Assembly: GCA_902362965.1 (NCBI GenBank)
Contig: CABIYQ010000002.1
Span: 44,085-102,884 of the forward strand
DNA from: Oscillospiraceae bacterium
GTDB taxonomy: Bacteria > Bacillota > Clostridia > Oscillospirales > Ruminococcaceae
DNA length: 58,800 bases
Reading direction: 5' to 3'
Shown here: positions 36,126 through 44,198 of the stretch, in pieces
Layout of the letters: each line of letters begins with the position of its first letter
How positions within the stretch are numbered: the first letter of the stretch is position 1
Made by a program: the position numbers and the translations under genes
Notes under the pieces: generated by a model
The model's input: only the letters and a program-made list of their open reading frames with translations
What the model was told of the DNA's origin: nothing
Databases searched by the model: none

Positions 36126-36262
36126 GATAAATTTATCACTTTCGGTTGACAATTCGATAAATTTATGGTATGATATAATAAAGTGATATTTACAAGAATA
36201 TAAAATCCCATAAAAATGTACAATTAATTTTAATTATACCATCATTTGATTCAGACCGTCAA
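36126..36262. promoter_or_regulatory. Face-to-face promoter module A with operators
   Basis: Rightward promoter: TTGACA (36146-36151), 17-bp spacer, TATGAT (36169-36174); its spacer contains GATAAATTTAT (36156-36166). A full GATAAATTTATC lies at 36126-36137, 30 bp centre to centre. Leftward promoter: TTGACG (36262-36257), 18-bp spacer, TATAAT (36238-36233), which would transcribe regulator 1 with a leader of about 130 nt. The two -35 boxes are 117 bp apart end to end and the promoters face each other. Confidence 0.8.
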
Positions 36263-36270
36263 TAGCTGAA

Positions 36271-36618
36271 TCAGGATTTATTTTTTAGCTTTTCATGTAT
36301 GATGTTCATGATATCTATTTTGTCTGAAAGGTTCAGTGATTTAAAAGCTATTGCAAATTCCGCTAATAGTTCGTCATGCTGCTCTATTTCATTAATATAA
36401 TTATTTTCATTTATAACATGAGACTGATTGGTTCTGCCGAGTAAATAATCTACGGAGCAGTTAAAATAATCTGCTATATTTAACAGTATATCTCCCCTGG
36501 GGATTGTTCCGTTTTTCCAATGTGTAGCTGTTGCATTTGATAATTTTAACTTTTTACATACTGCATTTGGTGTAGTACCATGTGATTCACATAATGCATA
36601 AAAGATATTCCAGAACAT
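36271..36618 (-). CDS. XRE-family regulator 2
   Basis: 115 residues. Helix-turn-helix with CKKLKLSNATATHWKNGTIP, then IADYFNCSVDYLLGRTN and a C-terminal AFAIAFKSLNLSDKIDIMNI like that of regulator 1. ATG at 36618 has GGAGG 5 nt upstream; the ATG at 36630 overlaps that site. The stop codon lies 9 bp from the -35 box of module A, so regulator 2 lies where the rightward transcript of module A would run antisense to it. Confidence 0.85.
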   Translation of the reverse strand: MFWNIFYALCESHGTTPNAVCKKLKLSNATATHWKNGTIPRGDILLNIADYFNCSVDYLLGRTNQSHVINENNYINEIEQHDELLAEFAIAFKSLNLSDKIDIMNIIHEKLKNKS

Positions 36619-36708
36619 TAAAACCTCCATTTATTAGCAAAATTCTACATAAATTTAGTTCGGAATTTGTGAAATTGTACAAAACCTAATAATTTGTAGA
36701 CAAAAGCG

Positions 36709-36831
36709 TTGACATCTACAAAAATGTAGCATATAATTATAGTTAGTCATTGATACGGACAAGAAAACCTAAATTATATTTCTATTTTTTACCTGATTTT
36801 AATTATAACATTAATTGGATTAGTCCGTCAA
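36709..36831. promoter_or_regulatory. Face-to-face promoter module B with operator
   Basis: Rightward: TTGACA (36709-36714), 17-bp spacer containing CTACAAAAATGTAG (36716-36729), TATAAT (36732-36737); it would drive regulator 3 at 36864. Leftward: TTGACG (36831-36826), 18-bp spacer, TATAAT (36807-36802), driving regulator 2 with a leader of about 175 nt. Half-sites resembling CTACAT recur at about 36645 and 36693. Span between -35 ends 123 bp. Confidence 0.8.
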
Positions 36832-36863
36832 TAGCTTAATTTTATAAGATCGGAGAATGAAAA

Positions 36864-37295
36864 ATGTTGACAAACAGAGAATTTGCCAGACGATTTAAAC
36901 AAATAAGAATGCAAAGCGGCGCTTCGCAGATTGAAACGGCGAAAGCGATATACCGTAATGAAAATCATATAAAGAATATTGAAAGCGGAGTGACATTACC
37001 AACAATGAGAAATTTTTTTAAATTGTGTGATTTTTTTAATGTTACTCCACAGACTTTTTTTAAGAATGAAATTAAGTCTCCTTTTCTGAGATTAAAACAG
37101 CTCAGGGAGCAGCGGGGTATTACACAAATTAAGCTTGCGTTAGACTTGAATTTAAATCAGAACAGTATAAGCAGATATGAAAGCGGAGAACGTCAGGCGG
37201 ATTACTCTACCTTAGTTCTTCTGGCAGATTACTTTAATGTTTCCGTTGATTATCTTTTGAATCGTACTAACAATCCGATATTTAATGAAAAATGA
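36864..37295 (+). CDS. XRE regulator 3 with two tandem helix-turn-helix domains
   Basis: 143 residues. First HTH about 5-60 (RRFKQIRMQSGASQIETAKA...NIESGVTLPTMRNFFKLCDF), second about 74-130 (LRLKQLREQRGITQIKLALD...ISRYESGERQADYSTLVLLA, YFNVSVDYLLNRT). Two fused HTH_3 domains could bind a long or double operator. GGAG 9 nt before the ATG. It is the only gene in the island on the plus strand and sits downstream of the rightward promoter of module B, the position a Cro-like antagonist would have. Confidence 0.88.
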   Translation: MLTNREFARRFKQIRMQSGASQIETAKAIYRNENHIKNIESGVTLPTMRNFFKLCDFFNVTPQTFFKNEIKSPFLRLKQLREQRGITQIKLALDLNLNQNSISRYESGERQADYSTLVLLADYFNVSVDYLLNRTNNPIFNEK

Positions 37296-37317
37296 TAATT
37301 TTATTAAAAAGACTTTG

Positions 37318-37855
37318 CGAGTTTTCGCCCAGCCTTTTTCAATTTTTTCTTCAATCCTCTGTATAATTACCTGTCGAGCCTTATAAAAATCAAATCATCA
37401 TACTAAAGACGAAATTAAAGTTTTTTTGCTTACTTTTTTTCAAAATTTTTTCTTCATTTCTCTGCAAAGTAACTTTGCGAGAGTTTATAAAGTGTTTGAA
37501 GTTGATGAAATCCGGCATAAAAGTTTTCGCCCAGCCTTTTTCAATTTTTTTCTTCAATCCTCTGTTTACTTACCTGTCGAGCCTTATAAAAATCAAATTA
37601 TCATACTAAAGACGATATTAAAGTTTTTTGCTTACTTTTTTTAAAATTTTTTCTTCATTTCTCTGCAAAGTAACTTTGCGAGAGTTTAGAAAGTGTTTGA
37701 AGTTGATGAAATCCGGCATAAAAGTTTTCGCCCAGCCTTTTTCAATTTTTTTCTTCAATCCTCTGTTTACTTACCTGTCGAGCCTTATAAAAATCAAATC
37801 ATCATACTAAAGACGATATTAAAGTTTTTTGCTTACTTTTTTTCAAAAAAGTAAG
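37318..37855 (-). repeat. Dispersed intergenic repeat, array 6 (2.5 composite units of about 201 bp, inverted)
   Basis: Units begin at 37321, 37523 and 37724. Each composite holds TTTTCGCCCAGCCTTTTTC, TTACCTGTCGAGCCTTATAA, a TCATACTAAAGACGA stretch, GCTTACTTTTTTT, and a GCAAAGTAACTTTGC palindrome. The array ends with CTTACTTTTTTTC/AAAAAAGTAAG (37832-37855), four bases before the T-box promoter. No gene is believed here; short reading frames that begin in the hairpin are shadows of the repeat. Confidence 0.9.
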
Positions 37856-37858
37856 CGG

Positions 37859-37887
37859 TTGACAAAAAGGAAGAATCTGAGTATAAT
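37859..37887 (+). promoter_or_regulatory. T-box/cysE promoter
   Basis: TTGACA (37859-37864), 17-bp spacer, TATAAT (37882-37887), a perfect consensus promoter. Confidence 0.88.
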
Positions 37888-37899
37888 ATAGTATAGTTA

Positions 37900-38137
37900 T
37901 ATAATTAAAGACGTAGCAGTCAGAGTAGCCTTTTCGGACGCATTGCAGAGAGTTCTGTATGGGTGTGAGCAGAATATGCGAGAAAATGTGAAGTGCGGCT
38001 GTCAGTTCGGGGCAGGAACGGAATTCTTTCTGAGTATTGCTCTGCGTTTTTCCTCGTTACGGAAATCAAGCTATAAATTAAGAGTGGAACCGCGGACTAT
38101 CCGCCTCTTGACCTTTGCGGGCAGGAGGCTTTTTTTA
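37900..38137 (+). ncRNA. T-box riboswitch (probably tRNA-Cys)
   Basis: Leader RNA with the conserved T-box sequence AGAGTGGAACCGCGG (38081-38095), a stem I closed by GCAGAG (about 37945) and CTCTGC (about 38040), and a terminator GCCTCTTG (38103-38110) / CAGGAGGC (38122-38129) followed by seven T. Uncharged tRNA stabilises the antiterminator so cysE and the downstream cysS are transcribed. TGC codons lie in candidate specifier loops, and the gene context supports tRNA-Cys, but the exact specifier was not modelled. Confidence 0.9.
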
Positions 38138-38169
38138 TACGATAAATAATAAAAAGGGGTGATCAAATA

Positions 38170-38811
38170 TTGTTTAAACAGTTGAGAGAAGACATTGCTC
38201 TCGTAAAAGAACGTGATCCTGCGGCAAGAAGTTCGTTTGAAATATGGCTGACCTATTCTGGACTTCATGCTGTTCACAGTTACAGACGGGCTCACTGGTT
38301 CTATAAGAAAAAGATGTTTACAATAGCCAGAATCATTTCGCAGTTTGCAAGATTCCGGACAGGAATAGAAATTCATCCGGGCGCTAAAATAGGAAAAGGA
38401 CTTTTTATAGATCACGGTATGGGAGTTGTAATAGGCGAAACTGCCGAGATCGGCGACAACTGCCTTATATATCAGGGAGTGACCCTTGGAGGTACGGGCA
38501 AGGAAAAGGGCAAAAGACATCCTACCTTGGGAGACAATGTAATGGTAGGGGCAGGTGCAAAAGTTTTAGGACCGTTTAAAATAGGAAACAATGTTAAAAT
38601 TGCTGCAGGAGCCGTAGTGCTTGAAGCTATTCCCGATAACTGTACCGCAGCGGGAGTTCCGGCAAGAGTTGTAAGAAACAATGGCGCTAAGGTATGCAAG
38701 GAGCTTGATCAGATCCATATTCCCGACCCTGTAGCGCAGGAAATGTGTTCTATGTATATGAAGATTGAAAAGCTGCAAAAGGAAGTGGAAAAGCTTGAAG
38801 CTGAAAGCTGA
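38170..38811 (+). CDS. cysE: Serine O-acetyltransferase
   Basis: First step of cysteine synthesis from serine; 213 residues. The left-handed beta-helix hexapeptide repeats ([30 protein letters not shown]) and the active-site His pair in the HPTLGDN / IDHGMGVV region are plain. Begins at TTG 38170 with GGGGTG 8 nt upstream. The start of the next gene overlaps its end by about 20-50 nt, so the genes are coupled. Confidence 0.95.
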   Translation: MFKQLREDIALVKERDPAARSSFEIWLTYSGLHAVHSYRRAHWFYKKKMFTIARIISQFARFRTGIEIHPGAKIGKGLFIDHGMGVVIGETAEIGDNCLIYQGVTLGGTGKEKGKRHPTLGDNVMVGAGAKVLGPFKIGNNVKIAAGAVVLEAIPDNCTAAGVPARVVRNNGAKVCKELDQIHIPDPVAQEMCSMYMKIEKLQKEVEKLEAES

Positions 38812-39322
38812 TTGGAAGTTTCCGAAGATTCATATAGGAATGCGTATCTGGAAAACGGTAATAGCTGTATTTATATGTGCTGTTTTGGGAATGATCTTTA
38901 ATATCCATCCATTTTACAGTATGATTGCGGCGATTTTATGTATGCAGGCAAATACCAGCGAAAGTATTAAAAAAGGCGTGGTAAGATGCGTGGGTACTTT
39001 TATCGGAGGAATGGCGGCGGTATTGGTACTGCTGATAATCGATTTTACTCCGCTTGTGCCGTTTTCTTTTTTATATTATATTTTAATATCGCTTTGTATT
39101 GCACCGGTCATTTATCTCACGGTTTTATTAAACCGTGAGTCCAGTGCATATATATCCTGTGTGGTATTTTTAAGTATCGTTCTATCTCATTTTGACTTTG
39201 AGAATCATTATCTTTTTGCTCTTCAGCGTATGCTGGAAACTGTTGCAGGTATATTTACGGCTGTAGCTGTTAACAAAATTATAAGAAATCAAGATAATAA
39301 ACAGGAAAGAAAGGAATCTTGA
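38795..39322 (+). CDS. Aromatic acid exporter-like (DUF939/FUSC-type) membrane protein
   Basis: 175 residues, about five membrane segments. [20 protein letters not shown] and [25 protein letters not shown] are the family signatures. Starts at 38765 (TTG), 38795 (TTG) or 38801 (CTG) are all inside cysE; the last two are favoured by GGAAG spacing, but the choice is not secure. Only the membrane half of longer family members is present. The substrate in the cysteine operon is unknown; export of a cysteine-derived or toxic thiol compound would fit. Confidence 0.78.
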   Translation: MKLKADWKFPKIHIGMRIWKTVIAVFICAVLGMIFNIHPFYSMIAAILCMQANTSESIKKGVVRCVGTFIGGMAAVLVLLIIDFTPLVPFSFLYYILISLCIAPVIYLTVLLNRESSAYISCVVFLSIVLSHFDFENHYLFALQRMLETVAGIFTAVAVNKIIRNQDNKQERKES

Positions 39323-39325
39323 ACT

Positions 39326-40723
39326 ATGAAGATATACAATACGTTAACCGGTCAGAAAGAGGATTTCAAACCTATTGAAGAAGGAAAAGCGGGTATTTAC
39401 GTTTGCGGCCCTACTGTTTATAATTTTATCCATATCGGTAATGCACGTCCTATATGCGTGTTTGACGTGTTCAGAAGATATCTGGAATTCAAGGGCTATG
39501 ATGTGACGTTTATTCAGAATTATACTGATGTAAATGATAAAATTATTAAACAGGCAAAGCTTGAAAATTCAACTCCGGAAGAAACTGCATTGAAATACAT
39601 TCATGAATATGAAACCGACGCTAAGGGTCTGAATGTAAGACCTGCCGATGTTCACCCGAAAGTTTCACTTTATATGGATAAAATTATTGATATGATCCAA
39701 ACTCTTGTAGATAACGGGTATGCTTATGAATCAAATGGCGACGTATACTACAGAACAAGAAAATTTGAGGGCTATGGAAAGCTTTCAAAGCAGTCCCTAG
39801 ACGACCTTATAGCAGGTGCAAGAGTTGAGGTAAGCGATATCAAGGAAGATCCTCTTGATTTTGCACTTTGGAAGTCAGCAGGGGAAGACGAGCAGCACTG
39901 GGATTCTCCGTGGGGCAAGGGCAGACCCGGTTGGCATATTGAATGCTCGGCGATGGCTAAGGACTGTTTAGGAGATACTATTGATATTCATTGCGGCGGC
40001 AAGGATTTAGTATTTCCTCATCATGAAAATGAAATTGCACAGTCGGAAGCAGCGACAGGTAAAAACTTTGCGAATTACTGGATGCATAACGGACACATTA
40101 ATATAGATAATAAAAAGATGTCCAAGTCTGCGGGAAACTTTTTCCTCACAAGAGACGCCGCCGCAAAGTACGGCTATGAGACTATCAGATACTTAATGAT
40201 TCAGGCTCATTACAGAATGCCTATGAACTATACCGCTGAGCTTTTGGATTCGTGTAAGGCTTCTTTGGAACGTTTATATAATTGCCGTGAAAATCTTGAC
40301 AAGGCAATAGAAAAGGCAGTAAACGGCAGTATTACGGCTGAAGCGGAGGAGATATTTGAAAAGAGAAAAAATCAGTTTATTACCGCAATGGACGATGATC
40401 TTAACACAGCAGACGGTCTGACGGCAATATTCGAGCTGGTTCGTGACCTTAACAAAATGATCTCCGATCCAGAAACATCAAAGGAACAGCTTGTGAAAGG
40501 CGCAGAGCTATTTGACTGTCTTACAGGGGTTCTGGGAATACTTTACAACAGAAATGAGAAGGAAGAAATTCCCGGGGAAATTCTGGAACTTGTTCAAAAG
40601 AGAAAAGAAGCAAGAAAGGCGAAGGATTTTGCTTTGGCGGATAAAATAAGAGACGAAATTACCGCTATGGGATATACGGTAAAGGAAACAAGACAGGGTA
40701 CGGAAATTACTAAGAGCAACTGA
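39326..40723 (+). CDS. cysS: Cysteinyl-tRNA synthetase
   Basis: Class I synthetase, 465 residues. Signatures: CGPTVYNFIHIGNARP (HIGH motif with the zinc Cys), GGKDLVFPHHENEIAQSE (zinc ligands), KKMSKSAGNF (KMSKS). ATG 4 nt after the preceding stop. It is under the same T-box as cysE. Confidence 0.97.
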   Translation: MKIYNTLTGQKEDFKPIEEGKAGIYVCGPTVYNFIHIGNARPICVFDVFRRYLEFKGYDVTFIQNYTDVNDKIIKQAKLENSTPEETALKYIHEYETDAKGLNVRPADVHPKVSLYMDKIIDMIQTLVDNGYAYESNGDVYYRTRKFEGYGKLSKQSLDDLIAGARVEVSDIKEDPLDFALWKSAGEDEQHWDSPWGKGRPGWHIECSAMAKDCLGDTIDIHCGGKDLVFPHHENEIAQSEAATGKNFANYWMHNGHINIDNKKMSKSAGNFFLTRDAAAKYGYETIRYLMIQAHYRMPMNYTAELLDSCKASLERLYNCRENLDKAIEKAVNGSITAEAEEIFEKRKNQFITAMDDDLNTADGLTAIFELVRDLNKMISDPETSKEQLVKGAELFDCLTGVLGILYNRNEKEEIPGEILELVQKRKEARKAKDFALADKIRDEITAMGYTVKETRQGTEITKSN

Positions 40724-40733
40724 GGTAAGGTAA

Positions 40734-41525
40734 ATGACTAGAAAATTCAGATTTATTTTAATGGGATTAGTGGCTAGTGCAGCGATAAGTTTTGCAGGGG
40801 TATCATGTATGCAGTATATATCAAGCAGTACGGGAAGTTATATAGACATGAGTACGCTTGAACTGGTTCAGACTCAGGAACCTGAAAACGGTGATCCTAT
40901 AGCTACAATAAAAACCAGTCTGGGAGATATAAAGGTTGTTTTGTATCCGGAATACGCTCCGAATGCTGTAAAAAATTTTACAGATCTTGCAGAAAGCGGA
41001 TATTATGACAATACTTATGTTTTTAATTCCGAGCCGGGAGTGTATTTTGGTGCGGGAAGTCCTAACAAAAACGGCGATCTGAATAAGGATAATGAACAGG
41101 CGGCTTTGGAATATGAGCAGGAGCTTCATCAGAATCTCTGGCCCTTTAAGGGTGCGCTTTGCAGTCTTACAACAAGCGAGGAGGGCGGATTCTGGAAAAA
41201 ATTCAAGGGTGAATCAAAGATTCTTAACGGCAGCAGATTTGCGGTGTTAAACAGCGTTGAATTTACCGAGGATCTCAAAAAAGAGCTTCTTGAATCGGAT
41301 AAAAATACTACTCTTGCCGAGGCTTTTATAGAATACGGAGGCTGTCCCAGTCTGTCCCAGAAAATAACCGTATTCGGGCAGACATATGAAGGCTTTGATG
41401 TTATTGATAAGCTTACTTCTCTGGAAATAACTGACAGTAAGGACGGTACTAAAATCCCTGTGGAGGATATAATGATCGAAACAATTGAAATCGGAACTTA
41501 CAGTTCCAAGAGCGATTTAAAATAA
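40734..41525 (+). CDS. Cyclophilin-like lipoprotein, probably catalytically degenerate
   Basis: 263 residues. Signal peptide with lipobox-like AGVSC (Cys about 25), then a cyclophilin fold: IATIKTSLGDIKVVLYPEYAPNAVKNFTDLAESGYY. At the spot where active cyclophilins have FHRV..MIQGGDP this protein has YVFNSEPGVYFGAGSP, so the catalytic Arg and the QGGD segment are gone. It may be a chaperone or binding protein. It follows cysS by 10 nt in the same transcript. Confidence 0.82.
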   Translation: MTRKFRFILMGLVASAAISFAGVSCMQYISSSTGSYIDMSTLELVQTQEPENGDPIATIKTSLGDIKVVLYPEYAPNAVKNFTDLAESGYYDNTYVFNSEPGVYFGAGSPNKNGDLNKDNEQAALEYEQELHQNLWPFKGALCSLTTSEEGGFWKKFKGESKILNGSRFAVLNSVEFTEDLKKELLESDKNTTLAEAFIEYGGCPSLSQKITVFGQTYEGFDVIDKLTSLEITDSKDGTKIPVEDIMIETIEIGTYSSKSDLK

Positions 41526-41650
41526 ATATGTAAAAGCAATTACCCAACTCCAGAAAGTATGTTTTGTTAAATTTGACAGTTATAAATTAAAAATCAAGCG
41601 TGAAATTGGTTTAAAATTTACCAATAATCATTACAATATGTCTTGAATAC

Positions 41651-41679
41651 TTTACAAATTCGGTTAAAGAGGTTATAAT
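41651..41679 (+). promoter_or_regulatory. Promoter of the second cyclophilin gene
   Basis: TTTACA (41651-41656), 17-bp spacer, TATAAT (41674-41679). Confidence 0.8.
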
Positions 41680-41716
41680 GGTAAAGTTAATATGAAATTA
41701 TCAGAGGTGTAAATAT

Positions 41717-42511
41717 ATGTTGAATTTTAAAAAGATAACTGCGGCAGCAGTGTGCTGTGTGCTTTTTACAGCTTTTGCGTCAGGCTGCGGCGATGATGCG
41801 TCAGGAAGTTCAGAAAAAGGAAGCGGCAGTGAAGCTTCATCAGTTTCGTCTACTCAGACTGAAGCCGGTAAGGTCTTAAATTTTACCGCTCCGGAAAAAG
41901 GCGAGGAAATTGCCGTATTGACTATCAAGGATTACGGAGATATCAAGATCAAGCTTTTTCCTGAAGAAGCTGAAAAAGGTGTTGAGAACTTTACAGGTCT
42001 TGCAAAGGACGGTTATTACGATAATCTGATATTCCACAGAGTTATAAATGATTTTATGATTCAGGGCGGCGATCCGTTGGGAAACGGTACCGGCGGAGAA
42101 TCCATTTGGGGCGATAAGTTTGACGGAGGAACTTCCGAAAATCTTATCCATACCGCAGGGGCTGTGGCTTATGCAAACAGCGGAAGTACTTCAACAAACG
42201 GCAGTCAGTTTTATATAGTGACCGGTACTAAGTATGAGGAGGCCGATCTTACTCAGATGGCGGAGTATTATGGTTTGACTCTGAGTGACGAAGCAAAGAA
42301 AATTTATACGGAAGACGGAGGAACGCCGTGGCTTGACGGAGGATATACTGTTTTCGGTCAGGTGTTTGACGGTCTTGATATTGTTTTTGAGCTTCAGAAA
42401 GCTGCTACAGACAGTTCCGATAAACCGGAAACCGACATTGTTATAGAAAAAATCTCCATTGAAAAGTATGACGGCGAGGACGTTAAATTTCATATGAGCG
42501 ATTATAAGTAA
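41717..42511 (+). CDS. Cyclophilin-type peptidyl-prolyl isomerase lipoprotein
   Basis: 264 residues. Lipobox AFASGC (Cys about 24), a Ser/Gly/Glu linker, then a cyclophilin domain with the intact LIFHRVINDFMIQGGDP and ANSGSTSTNGSQFYI motifs, so an active extracytoplasmic isomerase. About 40% of the framework is recognisable in its degenerate neighbour at 40734, indicating a duplication with one copy losing its active site. Confidence 0.92.
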   Translation: MLNFKKITAAAVCCVLFTAFASGCGDDASGSSEKGSGSEASSVSSTQTEAGKVLNFTAPEKGEEIAVLTIKDYGDIKIKLFPEEAEKGVENFTGLAKDGYYDNLIFHRVINDFMIQGGDPLGNGTGGESIWGDKFDGGTSENLIHTAGAVAYANSGSTSTNGSQFYIVTGTKYEEADLTQMAEYYGLTLSDEAKKIYTEDGGTPWLDGGYTVFGQVFDGLDIVFELQKAATDSSDKPETDIVIEKISIEKYDGEDVKFHMSDYK

Positions 42512-42569
42512 GTTATTTATATTTAATTATTAAATAAATATTTTTATTATTTTAAAAATGTGCACAAAC

Positions 42570-42590
42570 ATTTTTCCGTCCGGAAAAAAT
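42570..42590. terminator. Weak inverted repeat after the second cyclophilin
   Basis: TTTTTCCG (42571-42578) and CGGAAAAA (42581-42588) with a 2-nt centre. Too tight a loop for a classic terminator, but it is the only candidate; the rest of the 215-nt gap before murA is AT-rich with TATAAT at 42659-42664 as the likely -10. Confidence 0.4.
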
Positions 42591-42726
42591 CAGAATTTTC
42601 GCCTGCAAGAAAATCTGTACTTTTTTATAAATAAAAGGATATTTTTCCGATTCGGGCTTATAATAAAAAAGGTGAAGAAAAAGAAGAGGGTATTCGTCTG
42701 CACGGATATCTTAAGGAGAGAAAATC

Positions 42727-44010
42727 TTGGAAAAATTTGTTGTTAAGGGCGGTCGCTGTCTGCATGGCGAAGTCGAAATCAGCGGAGCTAAAAACGCTGC
42801 CGTTGGAATTATACCGGCTGTAATACTGTCCGATGAACCTTGTATTCTTGAAAATGTACCGGATATAAGTGACGTTTCAATAAGTCTGAGAATTCTTTAT
42901 GAAATGGGCGCGCAGGTACAAACCATCAGCAGAAACACATTCAGAATCGACGCAAGCAGGATCAATAATTTTTGTGTGCCTTATGAAAGCGCAAGACAGA
43001 TGAGAGCTTCTTATTATTTTCTCGGAGCGTTGCTGGGAAAATTCAATAAGGCGAGAGTTTCAATGCCGGGAGGATGTCCTTTGGGAGATCGTCCTATCGA
43101 TCAGCATCTGAAAGCGTTTTCCGCATTGGGTGCGAATTGCAATCTTGATCATGGTATGATCGACGTAACTGCCGACAGTCTTAGAGGAAATCAGATCTAT
43201 CTGGACGTTGTTTCTGTAGGCGCAACAATGAACGCAATGCTTGCCGCTGTAAAAGCAAAGGGACTGAGCATCATTGAAAACGCAGCAAAAGAACCGCATA
43301 TTGTCGATCTTGCTAATTTCCTGAACTCAATGGGAGCAGACATCATGGGTGCCGGAACTGATGTAATTAAAATCAGGGGCGTTGACTATTTGAGAGGTAC
43401 TACTTATTCTGTAATTCCGGATCAGATCGAAGCGGGTACATTTATGGTTGCAGCAGCAGCTACTGGCGGAGACATTCTTGTAAAAAACGTTATTCCAAAG
43501 CATCTTGAATCAATAACAAACAAGCTTGAAAAAATCGGTGTTAATATCGAAGAATTTGATGACAGTGTAAGAGTATGGGTCGATGGACCTTTGGTTAAAA
43601 CTAATATTAAAACCATGCCTCACCCTGGATTTCCTACAGATATGCAGCCGCAGATGGCTACATTGCTTACTCTTGCTGAAGGAACCAGTATTATTACAGA
43701 AGGTGTCTGGGAACAGCGTTTCCGTTATGTTGACGAACTCAGAAGAATGGGCGCCGATATTTCAGTAGATGGAAAGGTTGCAGTAATTGAGGGCACAGGC
43801 TGTTTACAAGGCGCACCTGTTAAAGCATGTGATTTGAGAGCCGGTGCGGCACTGATTATTGCAGGACTTGCAGCTACCGGTGTTACTGAAGTGGAAGATA
43901 TTCATCATATTGAACGTGGATATGATAATCTTGACAAAAAGCTTCAAATGTTAGGTGCAGATATTGTTAAAAAGCATTTTCCGGGAGCGTCGGTTAAAAA
44001 AGCTTTATAG
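42727..44010 (+). CDS. murA: UDP-N-acetylglucosamine 1-carboxyvinyltransferase
   Basis: First committed step of peptidoglycan precursor synthesis; 427 residues. GAKNAAVGIIPAVILSDE carries the catalytic Lys, and SMPGGCPLGDRPIDQHL the Cys that traps PEP and reacts with fosfomycin. TTG start with AAGGAG 10 nt upstream. Single-gene unit; a terminator follows. Confidence 0.96.
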   Translation: MEKFVVKGGRCLHGEVEISGAKNAAVGIIPAVILSDEPCILENVPDISDVSISLRILYEMGAQVQTISRNTFRIDASRINNFCVPYESARQMRASYYFLGALLGKFNKARVSMPGGCPLGDRPIDQHLKAFSALGANCNLDHGMIDVTADSLRGNQIYLDVVSVGATMNAMLAAVKAKGLSIIENAAKEPHIVDLANFLNSMGADIMGAGTDVIKIRGVDYLRGTTYSVIPDQIEAGTFMVAAAATGGDILVKNVIPKHLESITNKLEKIGVNIEEFDDSVRVWVDGPLVKTNIKTMPHPGFPTDMQPQMATLLTLAEGTSIITEGVWEQRFRYVDELRRMGADISVDGKVAVIEGTGCLQGAPVKACDLRAGAALIIAGLAATGVTEVEDIHHIERGYDNLDKKLQMLGADIVKKHFPGASVKKAL

Positions 44011-44151
44011 TTAAGAATTTGTTCGCATAGGTTGCTGTGCTTCAGATTTTGCTGATTACAGCGCTGCAAAATTTTTGTTAGGTAAGTTTGTAATTTTGCG
44101 CCTTGTACTCAACAAAATTATGCACAAATCCTATGAAAACAAGTTCTGATG

Positions 44152-44174
44152 GGCGGATTTTTCCGCCTTTTTTA
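44152..44174 (+). terminator. Terminator between murA and walJ
   Basis: GGCGGA (44152-44157), TTTT loop, TCCGCC (44162-44167), then TTTTTT. The 140 bases before it have no gene. Confidence 0.85.
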
Positions 44175-44198
44175 ATTTAGAAGAAAAAGGTGAATAAA

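Noticed and set aside
36233..36262. Conserved GTCAATAG loop within an apparent hairpin, first read as a small RNA 3' end in the XRE modules
   Set aside because: Read on the other strand it is CTATTGAC with TATAAT 18 bp away in all three copies, so a leftward promoter explains the conservation better than an RNA hairpin.
37426..37810. Short reading frames beginning MLTFF inside the repeat array
   Set aside because: They start in the repeat hairpin, recur with each unit and have no conserved protein character.
42659..42664. Full promoter for murA
   Set aside because: A TATAAT is present but no acceptable -35 box is found at 16-18 bp, so only the -10 was mentioned.
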